A stretch of DNA of 44,548 nt from Silvanigrellales bacterium (GCA_020247005.1 JADCJN010000176.1:1-44548); one strand, 5' to 3'. Positions 7,950 through 17,737 are shown, numbered from the stretch's first letter. Numbers and translations are program-made. Notes: a model not told the origin generated them from the letters alone.

Positions 7950-10699
7950 AATTGCTGGGTTTGCCGTGTCCCTTGTGACAGAAGTTTTTTCACCACTTCC
8001 ATCACAATGAAGAGAACAAGAGCCGCGCTTGCGGCGGTGAGGAAACTCGCCGCTGGGAGCGCCACCGTGTTGAAAAAGAGATTCAAGGGTTCCAGCACGA
8101 CAACCGTCACTTGCAGCCCGAGTGCAACGAGGATCATGGCCAAAAGCAGGGGGTTTCCAGAGAATCCGGTGCGGAGCGCCGAGACTCTGAAAGAGCGCGC
8201 TGAAAGAGCGCGTGCAAGCTGAGTGAAGGCCAAGGCCGTGAAGAGTGTTGTTCCCCAAAGGAAAATGTCCTGCGGCGTTGCGTTTTCTCCGGGCCATAAG
8301 ACATAGGCGAGTGTCAGCAATGCGACGCCGAGCACGGGCCCAACAACAGCAACGTGAAGGCCTGCTCCGCGGGAAAAGAGCGATTCCGTGGGCGGGTAAG
8401 GCGGTCGCTGCATGGTGTCAGGCTCCGCCTTTTCGAGCCCCATACCAAGGCCAAGAAGGCCATCTGTGAGAAGATTGCTGAACAACACTTGAATGGGTGT
8501 GAGCACTGCTTTCATGCCTGCCAGTGGTGAAAGCGTGACCAACATCACCTTTGCGACATTGCCCGAGAGCGAGAACATAAGGAATCGGCGAAGATTGTCG
8601 AAAACAATGCGCCCTTCTTCCACTGCCGAAACGATGGTCGCAAAGTTGTCGTCGAGCAAGACGATGTCTGCCGCTTCTTTTGCCACATCGGTGCCTGTTC
8701 CCATGGCCACGCCGATGTCAGCTTTGCGCAGAGCGGGCGCATCGTTCACGCCATCGCCGGTCATTGCCACAACGTGACCTCTTGCTTGCAGCGCTGTGAC
8801 AATAAGAAGTTTTTGTTCGGGCGAGACGCGCGCGAAAACTCGCGTGCGTGTGACAAGCTCTTCGAGTCCTGGCCCTCCCAGACGCTGGAGATCCGTTCCC
8901 GAAACCACCGCATCGCTTTGGTCGCAAAGTCCAAGATCCGTAGCAATGGCTTTGGCCGTGGCAGGGTGGTCTCCTGTGATCATGACGACACGAATTCCGG
9001 CGGTGCGGCATTTGGCAATGGCCTCACGTGCCTCCGGACGTGGAGGGTCGACAAGGGAACAGAGCCCAAGAAAGGTAAGTTTTTGTTCGAGCTCGCCCAG
9101 GTTTGCTTCTCGAGGGTTTACAGCCAGAGCACGGCAGGCGACGCCCAAGACGCGTTCCCCGCGCGAAGCCCATGTGGAGGCCAGTGTCAGAATGGCCGAG
9201 CGTTCGTTGGCGTCGAGTTCTGCAGTCGCGTGAATGCCATCTCGCACCACAGACATGTGCGTGCAGCGCGAAAGAATCTGCTCGATAGCACCTTTTGTGA
9301 TAACAATCGCTTCATGTTCCTCGGTGGCATTGAAGGCGCTCCACTCGGAAAGAGGGGTTTCTGGGCCTCGCGCGTGCACAGTGGACATGAGTTTTCGGTC
9401 GGAATCGAACGGGCACTCTGCAAGGCGGGGAAAGAGGGAATCGAGTGTCGATTTCGATGCGCCATGTTCTTTTGCAGCATGAACAAGTGCAATTTCTGTG
9501 GGGTCGCCCGTCCAACCTGCGTTCTCGTTGGTCTGTGTGACGTCGGTGCACAGCGAAAATGCACTGAGTGCGGCAGAGGGCACGACGGCGCAAGACGACG
9601 GATGTTCGCATGAGCCGTACGGTGATGTGGCAAGCTTCACCATGGTCATTTCATTTTGAGTGAGAGTGCCGGTTTTGTCGGAGCAGATGGTGGTGACTGA
9701 ACCCAATGTTTCCACTGCTGGAAGCTTTCGAACCAGGGCTTTTTTGCCTAGCATTCGCTTCGCGCCCACTGCGAGAGTAAACGTAAGCACCGCGGGGAGG
9801 CCTTCAGGAACAATGGCCACGGCTATGCTGATAGACATCACGATGACGCTGGCCAGCGACTTTCCTTCGACAAAAATTCCGATAAGAGCCACCAGAGCAG
9901 CAACAAAAAGCGCAATCCAGGCCAGAGTTCTTCCCAGCGCATCGAGTTTTTTCTGTAGGGGCGTTCTTTCTTTTTTAACGTTCCCTATCATGGTTGCAAT
10001 GCGGCCCAATTCTGTTTCCATACCGGTTGCCACAACAACAACCGTGGCTCGCCCATGGGTGACAAGTGAACCCATGTGAACCATGTTGATGCGGTCCCCA
10101 ATGCCCTGCACCGCGCCGGAAAGCGCTCGTGCGACCTTCTCTGCGGGTTGCGATTCTCCTGTGAGGGAAGCTTCCTGGACGCGAAGATCGTGCGACACCA
10201 AAAGTCTGCCGTCAGCGGGCACGCTTTGGCCGGCCTCAAGCTTCACGACGTCGCCCGGCACCAGCGCTCGAGCGGGCAAGGACACAACGACTTCGTCGCG
10301 AAAAACTTGGGCGTTGGGTGCCGCCATGCGGCCCAGCGCTTCAATGGCCTTCTGAGCTCTGAACTCTTGCACAGTGCCCAGAGCAACAAAAATGGCAATC
10401 ATGGCAAAGATGGCCAGCGCGTCCACGGGCACGCCGCCACTGGACTTGAAGAAGAGAGCCAAGACTCCGGCAACAAAAAGAATGAGGATCATGGTGGACG
10501 ACACCTGTTCGAACAGGATTCCCCTAAGGCCTGACCCCTTTTTTGCACGAATCTCATTGGCGCCTTGTTTTTCAAGTCTTGCTTGAGCCTCGAGTGAGGT
10601 GAGGCCTTGCCAGCCCGAGCCCACCGCCTCGAGCACGTTTTCGGGCTCCAGTTGAGTCCAAACAGCTCGAGGTTTTGTTTCTTTGGTATGTGCATTCAT
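7940..10699 (-). CDS. P2A-type Ca2+-transporting ATPase
   Basis: The 919-residue inner-membrane pump has an N-terminal cation-ATPase domain, the actuator motif TGES (180-183), IVPEGLP in M4 (about 297-302), and the phosphorylation loop [12 protein letters not shown] (D341 is the phosphorylated Asp). It also has [22 protein letters not shown] and a C-terminal transmembrane block with [20 protein letters not shown]. The PEGLP sequence and the TDGL segment in M6 place it with SERCA/PMR1-like bacterial Ca2+ (or Ca2+/Mn2+) exporters rather than heavy-metal pumps. I chose MNAHTKE at 10699, which has GAGAGGA 11-12 bases upstream; the open frame extends further, but the extra residues look non-coding. 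It lies 16 bases downstream of the baeRF-like gene, so the two are probably co-transcribed. Confidence 0.93.
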   Translation of the reverse strand: MNAHTKETKPRAVWTQLEPENVLEAVGSGWQGLTSLEAQARLEKQGANEIRAKKGSGLRGILFEQVSSTMILILFVAGVLALFFKSSGGVPVDALAIFAMIAIFVALGTVQEFRAQKAIEALGRMAAPNAQVFRDEVVVSLPARALVPGDVVKLEAGQSVPADGRLLVSHDLRVQEASLTGESQPAEKVARALSGAVQGIGDRINMVHMGSLVTHGRATVVVVATGMETELGRIATMIGNVKKERTPLQKKLDALGRTLAWIALFVAALVALIGIFVEGKSLASVIVMSISIAVAIVPEGLPAVLTFTLAVGAKRMLGKKALVRKLPAVETLGSVTTICSDKTGTLTQNEMTMVKLATSPYGSCEHPSSCAVVPSAALSAFSLCTDVTQTNENAGWTGDPTEIALVHAAKEHGASKSTLDSLFPRLAECPFDSDRKLMSTVHARGPETPLSEWSAFNATEEHEAIVITKGAIEQILSRCTHMSVVRDGIHATAELDANERSAILTLASTWASRGERVLGVACRALAVNPREANLGELEQKLTFLGLCSLVDPPRPEAREAIAKCRTAGIRVVMITGDHPATAKAIATDLGLCDQSDAVVSGTDLQRLGGPGLEELVTRTRVFARVSPEQKLLIVTALQARGHVVAMTGDGVNDAPALRKADIGVAMGTGTDVAKEAADIVLLDDNFATIVSAVEEGRIVFDNLRRFLMFSLSGNVAKVMLVTLSPLAGMKAVLTPIQVLFSNLLTDGLLGLGMGLEKAEPDTMQRPPYPPTESLFSRGAGLHVAVVGPVLGVALLTLAYVLWPGENATPQDIFLWGTTLFTALAFTQLARALSARSFRVSALRTGFSGNPLLLAMILVALGLQVTVVVLEPLNLFFNTVALPAASFLTAASAALVLFIVMEVVKKLLSQGTRQTQQFQS

Positions 10700-10715
10700 G
10701 AAAAAAAATTTCCTC

Positions 10716-11777
10716 TCAGATGGCGATAAGAGAGGTGCCCAGCGGCATCTGTCTCGATGGGGCGGAATACACCTGTGCATGCGCCCTGAGCGCACGTTCG
10801 GCGATGTCATCAATCACGCAATCGCCAAAGCTTTGCTTGCGATTCTCGTTTAGGAACACGACGCGTCCCTCTTCCCAATCAATCTCTCCTCGCTGTTTGA
10901 GGTCTTCGCGGAAAACGAGAGTCTGCAAATTGCCACTTCGGATCCGCCGCACCACTTCGCTCGGATCGGTCAACGCTTTTCCGCGGTAGTATTCGTTTTG
11001 CAGCAAACGGAGCATGGCGAATTTACCGGCCTCGAGGCCTGTTCGGATGCTCTGCCAACCCTCCTGCACAAAGCCAGAGTTGTGAAAGTCTTCTTTGGAA
11101 GACGAGGGGCGGTTGAGGAACGTTGTGAGAAGTCCAAAACGATGAGCCATGGTTCGCAGGCCGGCGTGGTAGGCTTCTGGTGCGCGGATGACTAGCCGAG
11201 CGGGAACGCTTCCCGAGACGTCTTGTTTGACGCGCCGCAGGAGTCCGAAGGCGGGAGCATCGGTGGTGTTGGCGCCCTGAAGCACTCCGCGCAGGCGTTT
11301 GAGCCCTGCCATGTGAATTCCCGTTTCTTCTGCTTCACCAGCGCGGCACGAAAACAGTCGGGAGTTGTCGTCGGCGATGTCGAGGAGCGACCAGGTGTTC
11401 GAGGCATCGAGAAGAGGAAAGAGAGGTTTGAGGTGAAAGGAGTTCGCCACAGTCACCGACGACTCACAGGCCTCGCGAAGAGGCATGTAGCCGGCAAAAT
11501 CACGGTGCACAAACACGGCCATCCCTCGGGCGTTTGGAAACGGGTTGCGCTCGAGAGTTTTTTCGAACTCCATCAGCGAACGTGTGATGCGCGAACTTGA
11601 AGTCCCTTTTGAGGATGTCTCAAGTACGGTGAGCGCCTCTTTGCGCAAGCGTCGAAAGGCCGCAGACCGCGCTGAAGACTGCAACGCCTTGTTGTCGAGA
11701 GGCAAGTAAACAGACACGCAGGCGTCAAAGTGAACGCCAAGAAGCTCAGACAGTGACGAGAGCGAAATGCGATACAT
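10716..11777 (-). CDS. baeRF-family (bacterial archaeo-eukaryotic release-factor-like) protein
   Basis: The 353-residue cytoplasmic protein has the order I associate with the bacterial eRF1-like (baeRF) group: an N-terminal CVSVYLPLD strand, a central LKPLFPLLDASNTWSLLDIADDNSRLF segment matching the usual 'plLplL...f.vLals.n.vRLf' core, and a C-terminal AERALRAHAQVYSAPSRQMPLGTSLIAI. Most homologues continue a few residues to a final FRY; here the protein stops at IAI. The family was defined computationally and is thought to act on stalled or hibernating ribosomes. The ATG at 11775-11777 has GGAGG five bases upstream; an upstream start at 11843 lacks one. It is the first gene of a unit with the Ca2+ ATPase. 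Confidence 0.7.
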   Translation of the reverse strand: MYRISLSSLSELLGVHFDACVSVYLPLDNKALQSSARSAAFRRLRKEALTVLETSSKGTSSSRITRSLMEFEKTLERNPFPNARGMAVFVHRDFAGYMPLREACESSVTVANSFHLKPLFPLLDASNTWSLLDIADDNSRLFSCRAGEAEETGIHMAGLKRLRGVLQGANTTDAPAFGLLRRVKQDVSGSVPARLVIRAPEAYHAGLRTMAHRFGLLTTFLNRPSSSKEDFHNSGFVQEGWQSIRTGLEAGKFAMLRLLQNEYYRGKALTDPSEVVRRIRSGNLQTLVFREDLKQRGEIDWEEGRVVFLNENRKQSFGDCVIDDIAERALRAHAQVYSAPSRQMPLGTSLIAI

Positions 11778-12166
11778 GGGGGCCTCCAAAAAAGGAGACC
11801 AAGCCTTGGCCAGCCCAAAAGACAGACGTCTTTGAAGCAACACGGGAAGCCGACTTGGTCTGCGCCTTTAAAAAAAGAGTGCGAGACTGTCGGTCTTGCC
11901 CATTCGCATAAGTTGCCACCCACCTGTTCTCGTGCGCATTTGCACAACAAGGCGAAGACGAACGTGCGAACCACCTCACCAGGGACGCAAAACTCACCCC
12001 AACCAAAGGGGCTCGGCCTGCTGCCCGAACTGGTGGCGAGGCGTGCTTTTTAAAAGCCGGCTACTCCCCAACATCTTCAGCGTACCCCTCTCTTCGACCC
12101 GCTTCAAGGTTCGATTAAATGGATAATTTGAATTTTTGAGTTCGCTTTTTTAGAACCAAAAGGACT
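11778..12166. other. 389-base non-coding stretch
   Basis: I find no convincing gene between the LysR stop and the start of the baeRF-like gene, both on the minus strand. No open frame here has a ribosome site and sensible composition, and I cannot fold a tRNA. It must hold the promoter and leader of the baeRF/Ca2+ ATPase unit. The part next to the LysR stop (12110-12160) is AT-rich. Confidence 0.5.
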
Positions 12167-13036
12167 TCAGAGAGAGTGCTTTATGCGCCAATCTTCTTTG
12201 ACTCTGCCGAGTAGGGCCTCCACGAAAGGGCTTTCAGCCGACTCCTCGTGCACGAACGCGAACAAGCCTCTTCCCTCCACGCGAAGCGGTACGTGAGCGT
12301 GTGAAAATTGACCCTGCAAGATTTTCTCATTCACTAAATACGTTGGCAGCAGGCCTGTTCCGAGGCCTGCTGCCACGGCCGACAGAAAGGTGTCCATGCC
12401 GTTGAAGGTCCAACGCGTGGAACGAATCAGCTTTCCTCCCCCAGGGAGCGCAAGTGGGGTTTGCAGATCGCCTTCGCTTGACACCAAGATCTCGTTCGAC
12501 GCGGGCGTGCCAACTGCAGTGCAAAAAATCTTTCCATCTTCGCCCACGAAGTGACTGACGTAAGGGCCCTCGGGGATGCGAGTTGCGAACCGAAACGCCA
12601 AATCGATTTTTCCAAGCGAAAGATCCTCAAGATCGTGACTGGTACGCAGGGCGATTGGGGGGAACGTCCTTTGTTTCTCGTTGGCCACTGCTTCCATAGA
12701 AGCGAATAACGGCATCAGTACGTGGCTTGTGAAAAGGGGTGGTGCCGCAATCACCCATGTTTTTCGCGCGACGCTCGCCCGTTCTTTTGCCCGCGCGACG
12801 CTGCGCGCAAGCGAGGCCGACGTTCGCGCCAAATCAACGGCCAGGACTTCGCCGGCACTCGTGAGAAGAGGACGTCCTGCCTCTTTCCGGAAGAGGGGGA
12901 CACCGACTTCGGCCTCGAGCGCTTTCATGTGTTTACCAACACCGGAAACCGTCATTCCTAAGCGATCGGCGGCACGCGAAAAGCTTCCTGCCTCGACCAC
13001 GACGAGAAACGTTTCCACGGAATTGAGCAACAACAT
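12167..13036 (-). CDS. LysR-family transcriptional regulator
   Basis: The product (289 residues from the preferred start) has the LysR winged helix-turn-helix at its N terminus (SVETFLVVVEAGSFSRAADR, then LGMTVSGVGKHMKALEAEVGVPLF). A two-lobed effector-binding domain follows, with IDLAFRFATRIPEGPYVSHFVGED and GLGTGLLPTYLV. Such proteins usually control the divergent neighbour, here an Old Yellow Enzyme gene. The start MLLLNSV (13034-13036) has TGAGG six bases upstream; the ATG at 13081 adds 15 residues and is possible. The C-terminal sequence matches the subfamily (DNA-binding domain HTH_1, LysR_substrate) in length and order. The effector is unknown, perhaps a substrate of the neighbouring reductase. 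Confidence 0.92.
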   Translation of the reverse strand: MLLLNSVETFLVVVEAGSFSRAADRLGMTVSGVGKHMKALEAEVGVPLFRKEAGRPLLTSAGEVLAVDLARTSASLARSVARAKERASVARKTWVIAAPPLFTSHVLMPLFASMEAVANEKQRTFPPIALRTSHDLEDLSLGKIDLAFRFATRIPEGPYVSHFVGEDGKIFCTAVGTPASNEILVSSEGDLQTPLALPGGGKLIRSTRWTFNGMDTFLSAVAAGLGTGLLPTYLVNEKILQGQFSHAHVPLRVEGRGLFAFVHEESAESPFVEALLGRVKEDWRIKHSL

Positions 13037-13173
13037 GTCGACCTCATTGACAGTTTCCAACACTGCGACCCGGGTTTCCATCGGGAGGACTGTTGTCGCC
13101 TCCCTCCGAAAGTCTACTTGGTCGTGTGACCGGGGGCGATTCCTCGGAGGCCATTGCGAAGAGAAAACACAGA

Positions 13174-14217
13174 ATGAACGTGACAAAGGATCTTCCGCTG
13201 GTGCTTGCACCTATGAACTTGATGCTCAGCCAGCCGGATGGTTGTTACACGCCTTTGGAAGTCCGCTTTTTGGAACAACGCGCGCGAGGAGGATTTGAAA
13301 TGGTCTTCACGGGCTCCACAGCGGTGGCGGAAGACGGCCGTGGGGCTCTGGAACAACTTGGGTTGTTTACCACCCTCCAGGAGAAGGCGCTTGCCTCTGC
13401 GATTGAAGTGTTCGCGCGAGCGGATGCCAAGACGTTTGTTCAGCTCAACCACTCGGGCGGCCGCGTTCCCCCGGACGCCTTTGCCGGACGACGCATTGGA
13501 CCCTCCGCGCTGCCTAAACAGCACCGGCATTTCAATGGACAGCAGACAGCCACTCAAAGTGAAATTGCCCGCGTGGTGGACGACTTCACGGCTGCAGCGC
13601 GTCGGGCATTCCGCGCCGGAGCCCATGGGGTTGAAATTCATGGCGCACATGGCAATTTGGGTTCTCAATTTCTGTCTCCAGATTTTAACCACCGCAGCGA
13701 CGAGTACGGCATCGAAAATGAGGGAGGCTCGCGCTTTTTGGTGGAAGTGCTCACGTCCATCCGAGCGGTGACTCCTCGGGGGGCGCGCGTGAGCGTGCGT
13801 CTTCCGGGTGAATCGAACATGCCGTCTCTTGCGCCTCACACTGTTCATGCACTTGCGGAAAGGATGGAAAAGTCGGGTGCTGACGTTGTGCATGTTTCCG
13901 AGGGCGAGGCGTGGCGCCCCTCACGAGAGGGGCAAGCCCCAGCCTCAAGGTTTCGAGGCGTGCTGCACCAAGGAGCCGAGCTTTGGATAACGGGCGCCGT
14001 CAAAACGCGTGACGATGCCAGAGCTCTGCTCGATTTGGGCGTCGACCGCGTAGGCGTTGGGAAGCTCGCACTTGCGCACCCCGAACTCGCTTCCAAGTGG
14101 CGTTTGGGAGCCGAAATCCCCGGTGCGTACCCTTGGACGAAAGCCTTTTTGCGCTCTCAAGGTGTTCCCGATGACCTCATCGAATATCTGACTCACTACA
14201 AGGGAGTGATCGCATGA
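13174..14217 (+). CDS. Old Yellow Enzyme-family NADH:flavin oxidoreductase
   Basis: The 347-residue FMN-dependent TIM-barrel enzyme begins with LVLAPMNLML, the FMN-contacting first strand. It has QLNHSGGR, GVEIHGAHG (the His/Asn-type substrate pair region), QFLSPDFNHRSDEYG, VSVRLPGES, and a phosphate-binding end ITGAVKT...GVDRVGVGKLALAHPELASKW. The family reduces activated C=C bonds of enones, nitro compounds or dienoyl-CoA esters. There is no C-terminal iron-sulfur/flavodoxin-reductase half, so it is not the 2,4-dienoyl-CoA reductase fusion. I chose ATG 13174; the frame is open further upstream, but only a TTG lies there. It is divergent from the LysR gene, its probable regulator, and overlaps the next gene by 4 bases (ATGA). 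Confidence 0.9.
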   Translation: MNVTKDLPLVLAPMNLMLSQPDGCYTPLEVRFLEQRARGGFEMVFTGSTAVAEDGRGALEQLGLFTTLQEKALASAIEVFARADAKTFVQLNHSGGRVPPDAFAGRRIGPSALPKQHRHFNGQQTATQSEIARVVDDFTAAARRAFRAGAHGVEIHGAHGNLGSQFLSPDFNHRSDEYGIENEGGSRFLVEVLTSIRAVTPRGARVSVRLPGESNMPSLAPHTVHALAERMEKSGADVVHVSEGEAWRPSREGQAPASRFRGVLHQGAELWITGAVKTRDDARALLDLGVDRVGVGKLALAHPELASKWRLGAEIPGAYPWTKAFLRSQGVPDDLIEYLTHYKGVIA

Positions 14218-15059
14218 GCACACAAGCAACCCAGAGCGTGTGGCTTCACCTTGCCTACGCGAGCATTGAGCGCTGGAACCGTGGCAGCGCGCCTGTTGTT
14301 GATGCACAGACTGCAGGCATTCTTCTCTTTGGTTCTCATGCCAAAGGCAAAGCACGCGTCAATTCCGATCTCGACTTTCTTATTGTCGTTCCTGAACACG
14401 CTCGCTTTAATGGCGAGTCCGTTCTTCAATTTGCTCGAGCCGACAGCTTGCCTTCAGTGAGCGCGGCAACCGAAAGCCTCCCCACAGAAAGTTCACTTTT
14501 CGATGTCGGCTCGTTGGCCCTGAGTTTGGAAAAAGAGCGCAAGGAGGCTCCTCCCTTTTGGGTTTTTATTCTGCAAGAAGGGCTGGTGCTCACGGACCCC
14601 TGTGGTTTGTTCAAGCCTCTTCAAAAACGGGCTCAAGAGCTTCAGAACGAGCTTTTCCTGCAAACTCAGGCGACAGTGGACCAACAAGACTTGGAACTTG
14701 AGCGGCAGCACCTTCTTTACCGCCTCGAAGACACCAGGCGATCGTTTATTCACTTGCGCAACTCTTTCGACGGATCGGCGCAACGGGTGCGCACTTTGGA
14801 ACTCTTGAAATTGTGCCTGGAGTGGCAGGCCTGGCGCAGAATTCAACAGGACGTCGATTTCAGCGCCGAAAATCGACGCCTCATTTTGCGAGCGGCGTTG
14901 GAATGCACGCACCAAAGAGTTTCGCGTATTTTGCGGCATGTCGATGAGTTTTGTGAACTTCTTGGACTTGGCGACGTGGTGGCTTTTGTGCCAGGTGCCA
15001 CGCAAAGCAATGAGTCTGCGTGCGCTCTGCTCGATGCGCTTCTGACGAGGTTCGATTAA
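14214..15059 (+). CDS. Nucleotidyltransferase-fold protein
   Basis: The 281-residue cytoplasmic protein has an N-terminal nucleotidyltransferase signature, ILLFGSHAKGKARVNSDLDFLIVV (residues about 36-59), with the GS-x-A-x-G turn and the SDLD metal-binding pair. The downstream third catalytic carboxylate is not obvious; the sequence then becomes helical (QATVDQQDLELERQHLLYRLEDTRRSF) and resembles a HEPN-like or substrate-binding helical domain. Family members transfer AMP or other nucleotidyl groups to proteins, tRNA or antibiotics. Its ATG lies inside the stop of the Old Yellow Enzyme gene, so the two are probably made together. A classical MNT/HEPN toxin-antitoxin is unlikely because the protein is a single long chain. 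Confidence 0.75.
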   Translation: MSTQATQSVWLHLAYASIERWNRGSAPVVDAQTAGILLFGSHAKGKARVNSDLDFLIVVPEHARFNGESVLQFARADSLPSVSAATESLPTESSLFDVGSLALSLEKERKEAPPFWVFILQEGLVLTDPCGLFKPLQKRAQELQNELFLQTQATVDQQDLELERQHLLYRLEDTRRSFIHLRNSFDGSAQRVRTLELLKLCLEWQAWRRIQQDVDFSAENRRLILRAALECTHQRVSRILRHVDEFCELLGLGDVVAFVPGATQSNESACALLDALLTRFD

Positions 15060-15105
15060 GCAGATAAGTCCAAACTTCAGGCTCGACGGCGCTCACGCAC
15101 GTCCC

Positions 15106-17619
15106 TCATGGGGCGCGTGTGAACGTCGCAGTGATTTCTGTGGCATCGTAGGCGAAGTTACCTTCGGAATCGATACCCAAATAAATTTTGTCGCCTGTCT
15201 GAAGACCTGTAAAAGTCACGTTTTCGCCCAAATTCCATGCCGTCTGGTTGCCCATGGTGGAAGACAATACGCGCCTTCGAACTCCATCGGGCCCAAACAC
15301 GTGGAGCGAAGTTCCTTCGGAAGATGGCGAAACGATGCGAATGCCGATGCCCGACACAGTGTAATCGCCAGCTGCTGGCACCACGAAGGCGGCGACAGTA
15401 AGGTCGTCGGTATCAGGCGGGTGCATTTGGAGGTCGAAGACGCCTGTACCCGCGGGAGCCGGGACGTTTGTTTCGCCAGCCCCGTTTCCGCGCGCCTCTG
15501 AACTTTTGGCAACATAGGGATAGTTATCGTCTGCCAACGAATCCCAGTAACCAATCAGACTGTTGAAAGCGTCGGGATGCGCACCAATGTGATAAGTGTC
15601 GAATGCATAGTTCACGGCAATGGAGTCGAGGCCCGACGAAACAAAATATTCGACGTCTGCGGTGTGCGAGCCGAAGGCGAGAGTTCCTTTGCTTCCTGTT
15701 GAGGAGTGAACAATGTTCCAGGTGCCAGCTGTGGCCAACACGGCGTGATTTTTCAATGCCCACGAGTTCGATGGGGGCTGGGAGCCCAGGTAACTCGCGT
15801 CGGTCGACTGCGCGAGCCCTATGGAAACGGCATATTCGGAAAAGCCGGACACAGGTCCGCCGGCCGCTCCGGTGACAGTGAACATTTGAGGCGTTTGCCA
15901 GTTTGCAGGGGTGAAAGTGACACTGGCCGGAGACACGGTTCCGCCGGCTGTTTCGTTGCTTGAAACCAAAGGAACAGTGACATTTGCGGCTGGGGCGCGT
16001 CCTAGCACCACAGACATCGTGGTTTGCGCCCCCGTTCGTGAAGTCGCTGCAAATGTACCTTTCGACGTGAGGACGTTTGAAACAGGTGCAGAGCCGATGG
16101 AAAAATGAAGCTCCGTTGAGGCTTCAACGGCAGAATTCACCGCAGAAAGTATGGTGAGGAAGTGAATGCGTTCGCCTGCCTTCAGTCCCGAAAGGGTGTA
16201 CGACGCTCCAGGCGTATCGGACACCCATGCGCGGTTGGACTGCGCGCTATTGGTGGATAAGGTTGCCACCAATCCGAGATCGGGGCGCAGGACTTTCACA
16301 ATGGCGTCTGCTGTGAAAATTTTCACTCGGCGAATGGCAAGTTCGGAAACCGTGTAGTTGCCATCGAAAGGAACCTCGAAAGAGACGAGGGAGCCCGTTT
16401 GATCGTTGTTCCAAGGAGCTGCAACCGTGAGGTCTTTCAAACCGTTGCCGATGCCGTTGGGCGCGGGAGCATTGAGTTCCCCGGTGTCTTGGCCCCTCTC
16501 GGTGTCGCTGCGTCCTGCCATGATGTTGTCGGCCAATGGGCTGCTATAGATCCACCCCGCGTCTAGTTGGAACGCGCTTCTTTCGCCACTGTCGGCTTCC
16601 ATTTGCAAACTGCCCCGCCCAAGTCCAGTGGCGTCGGCAACAGAGAAATGAAGCGTCGTTCCCAAGCCACCCGTCGCTTCCGCCAGGGTGGCACGCGATC
16701 CTGTGGCGCTCACCGTCAACGCCGACGACTTCCAAACCAGAGGTGCCGCTTTCTCAAAGACTGTGAGAGATGCCGATTGTTGATGAGACTCCACACCATC
16801 GCTCGCTTGGAAAGTGACACTGCGAGATCCCAGGTCGCCACTGCCCGGCGTCCATGTCACCGCGCCACTCGAAGCATTCACCGCGAACCCCGTGCAATTC
16901 GTGACGCACGAGTAAGTGAGAGGGTCAGAATCAGCATCGCTTGCGGAGAGCGAAAACGACATCAGAGTGTCGGTGGGCACCACGGCCGAAGGGATGCTTG
17001 CGAGCACGGGGGCCGAGTTTGTCACGGTGACCGTGACGTCGGAAGACACCGAGTTCACACCATCGCTCGCCTGGAATCGAAGAACCTGGACTCCCGCTTG
17101 CCCCAGTGTGGGCGTCCACGAGAACTCACCGCTTGTCGGTTGGAACGTCGCACCGAGTGAAGTGCATAGCGTCGTTCCCGTGCCGAGGGTGCACGTTGAA
17201 GTTACAGTGTATGCTTCCGGGTCAGAGGCCAAAACCACAAAGGCGAGCGGCGCGCCATGCACCACGGTGCGGGAAGAAGCACCCACGTCGAGAACCGGCG
17301 GAAGGTTTACACTGGTGGGAGTGGGAGTGTTGGTTGGAGGCGCCGTAGGAGTTGTCGGTGCCGACGAGCCAGAGTCTGGTGTCGGCTCTTCGGATGCAGG
17401 GAAAACACCAGCGCCGAGTCCGGGCCCCTTGCCCACCTCCACCCTTCTTTTTCCTGCCGCCTGAGTCTTCATGCCTGGAGTGGGCGTCGCTTTTGGGCGA
17501 GGTTGATCGGTTTGTGTTCCGACATTGACGGACACACTCGGCAAACTGCCCTGCCGACACGCGTTGAGTGTGGCGAGACCCGACAAAAGGCAAAGCGTTC
17601 GTTTCCATGAGGTGCCCAT
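15106..17619 (-). CDS. Surface lipoprotein with Ig-like domains and duplicated beta-sandwich modules
   Basis: The start at MGTSWKRT gives 837 residues with a lipobox (LATLNAC, Cys about 19). A Pro/Thr/Ser-rich stalk (about 25-110) leads to two putative-Ig (cadherin-like) domains. Their repeats end in VLRFQASDGVNSVSSDVTVTV and VTFQASDGVESHQQSASLTV. Next comes a beta-sandwich module (about 310-515), a linker domain with TVTGAAGGPVSG, and a second module (about 630-837). Both modules carry a related core: ELNAPAPNGIGNGLKDLTVAA in the first and ETNVPAPAGTGVFDLQM in the second. This suggests an internal duplication. Start codons at 17646 and 17718 are also possible; none has a good ribosome site. 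The architecture suggests adhesion or carbohydrate binding at the cell surface. It converges on the nucleotidyltransferase gene. Confidence 0.82.
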   Translation of the reverse strand: MGTSWKRTLCLLSGLATLNACRQGSLPSVSVNVGTQTDQPRPKATPTPGMKTQAAGKRRVEVGKGPGLGAGVFPASEEPTPDSGSSAPTTPTAPPTNTPTPTSVNLPPVLDVGASSRTVVHGAPLAFVVLASDPEAYTVTSTCTLGTGTTLCTSLGATFQPTSGEFSWTPTLGQAGVQVLRFQASDGVNSVSSDVTVTVTNSAPVLASIPSAVVPTDTLMSFSLSASDADSDPLTYSCVTNCTGFAVNASSGAVTWTPGSGDLGSRSVTFQASDGVESHQQSASLTVFEKAAPLVWKSSALTVSATGSRATLAEATGGLGTTLHFSVADATGLGRGSLQMEADSGERSAFQLDAGWIYSSPLADNIMAGRSDTERGQDTGELNAPAPNGIGNGLKDLTVAAPWNNDQTGSLVSFEVPFDGNYTVSELAIRRVKIFTADAIVKVLRPDLGLVATLSTNSAQSNRAWVSDTPGASYTLSGLKAGERIHFLTILSAVNSAVEASTELHFSIGSAPVSNVLTSKGTFAATSRTGAQTTMSVVLGRAPAANVTVPLVSSNETAGGTVSPASVTFTPANWQTPQMFTVTGAAGGPVSGFSEYAVSIGLAQSTDASYLGSQPPSNSWALKNHAVLATAGTWNIVHSSTGSKGTLAFGSHTADVEYFVSSGLDSIAVNYAFDTYHIGAHPDAFNSLIGYWDSLADDNYPYVAKSSEARGNGAGETNVPAPAGTGVFDLQMHPPDTDDLTVAAFVVPAAGDYTVSGIGIRIVSPSSEGTSLHVFGPDGVRRRVLSSTMGNQTAWNLGENVTFTGLQTGDKIYLGIDSEGNFAYDATEITATFTRAP

Positions 17620-17737
17620 GCCTTGATGCGCGTGTCGTGTGCCCATGACGCAAACTACCCGTGCGGAGGCGTTTCTCTGCGGCCCCCATCCTTCAGAAGA
17701 GTTTCGGCCACTGGGCACAGGAACTTGAAAGCAGACC

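Noticed and set aside
11860-11920. AGAC-CGACA-GTCT hairpin followed by T7 on the minus strand
   Set aside because: Four base pairs are too few for a terminator, and it lies upstream of a gene rather than after one.
12100-12120. GGTTCGATT, resembling a tRNA T-arm
   Set aside because: No matching acceptor, D or anticodon stems could be drawn on either strand.
14214-15059. MNT/HEPN toxin-antitoxin
   Set aside because: Those systems are two short separate proteins; here there is one 281-residue chain coupled to a metabolic enzyme.
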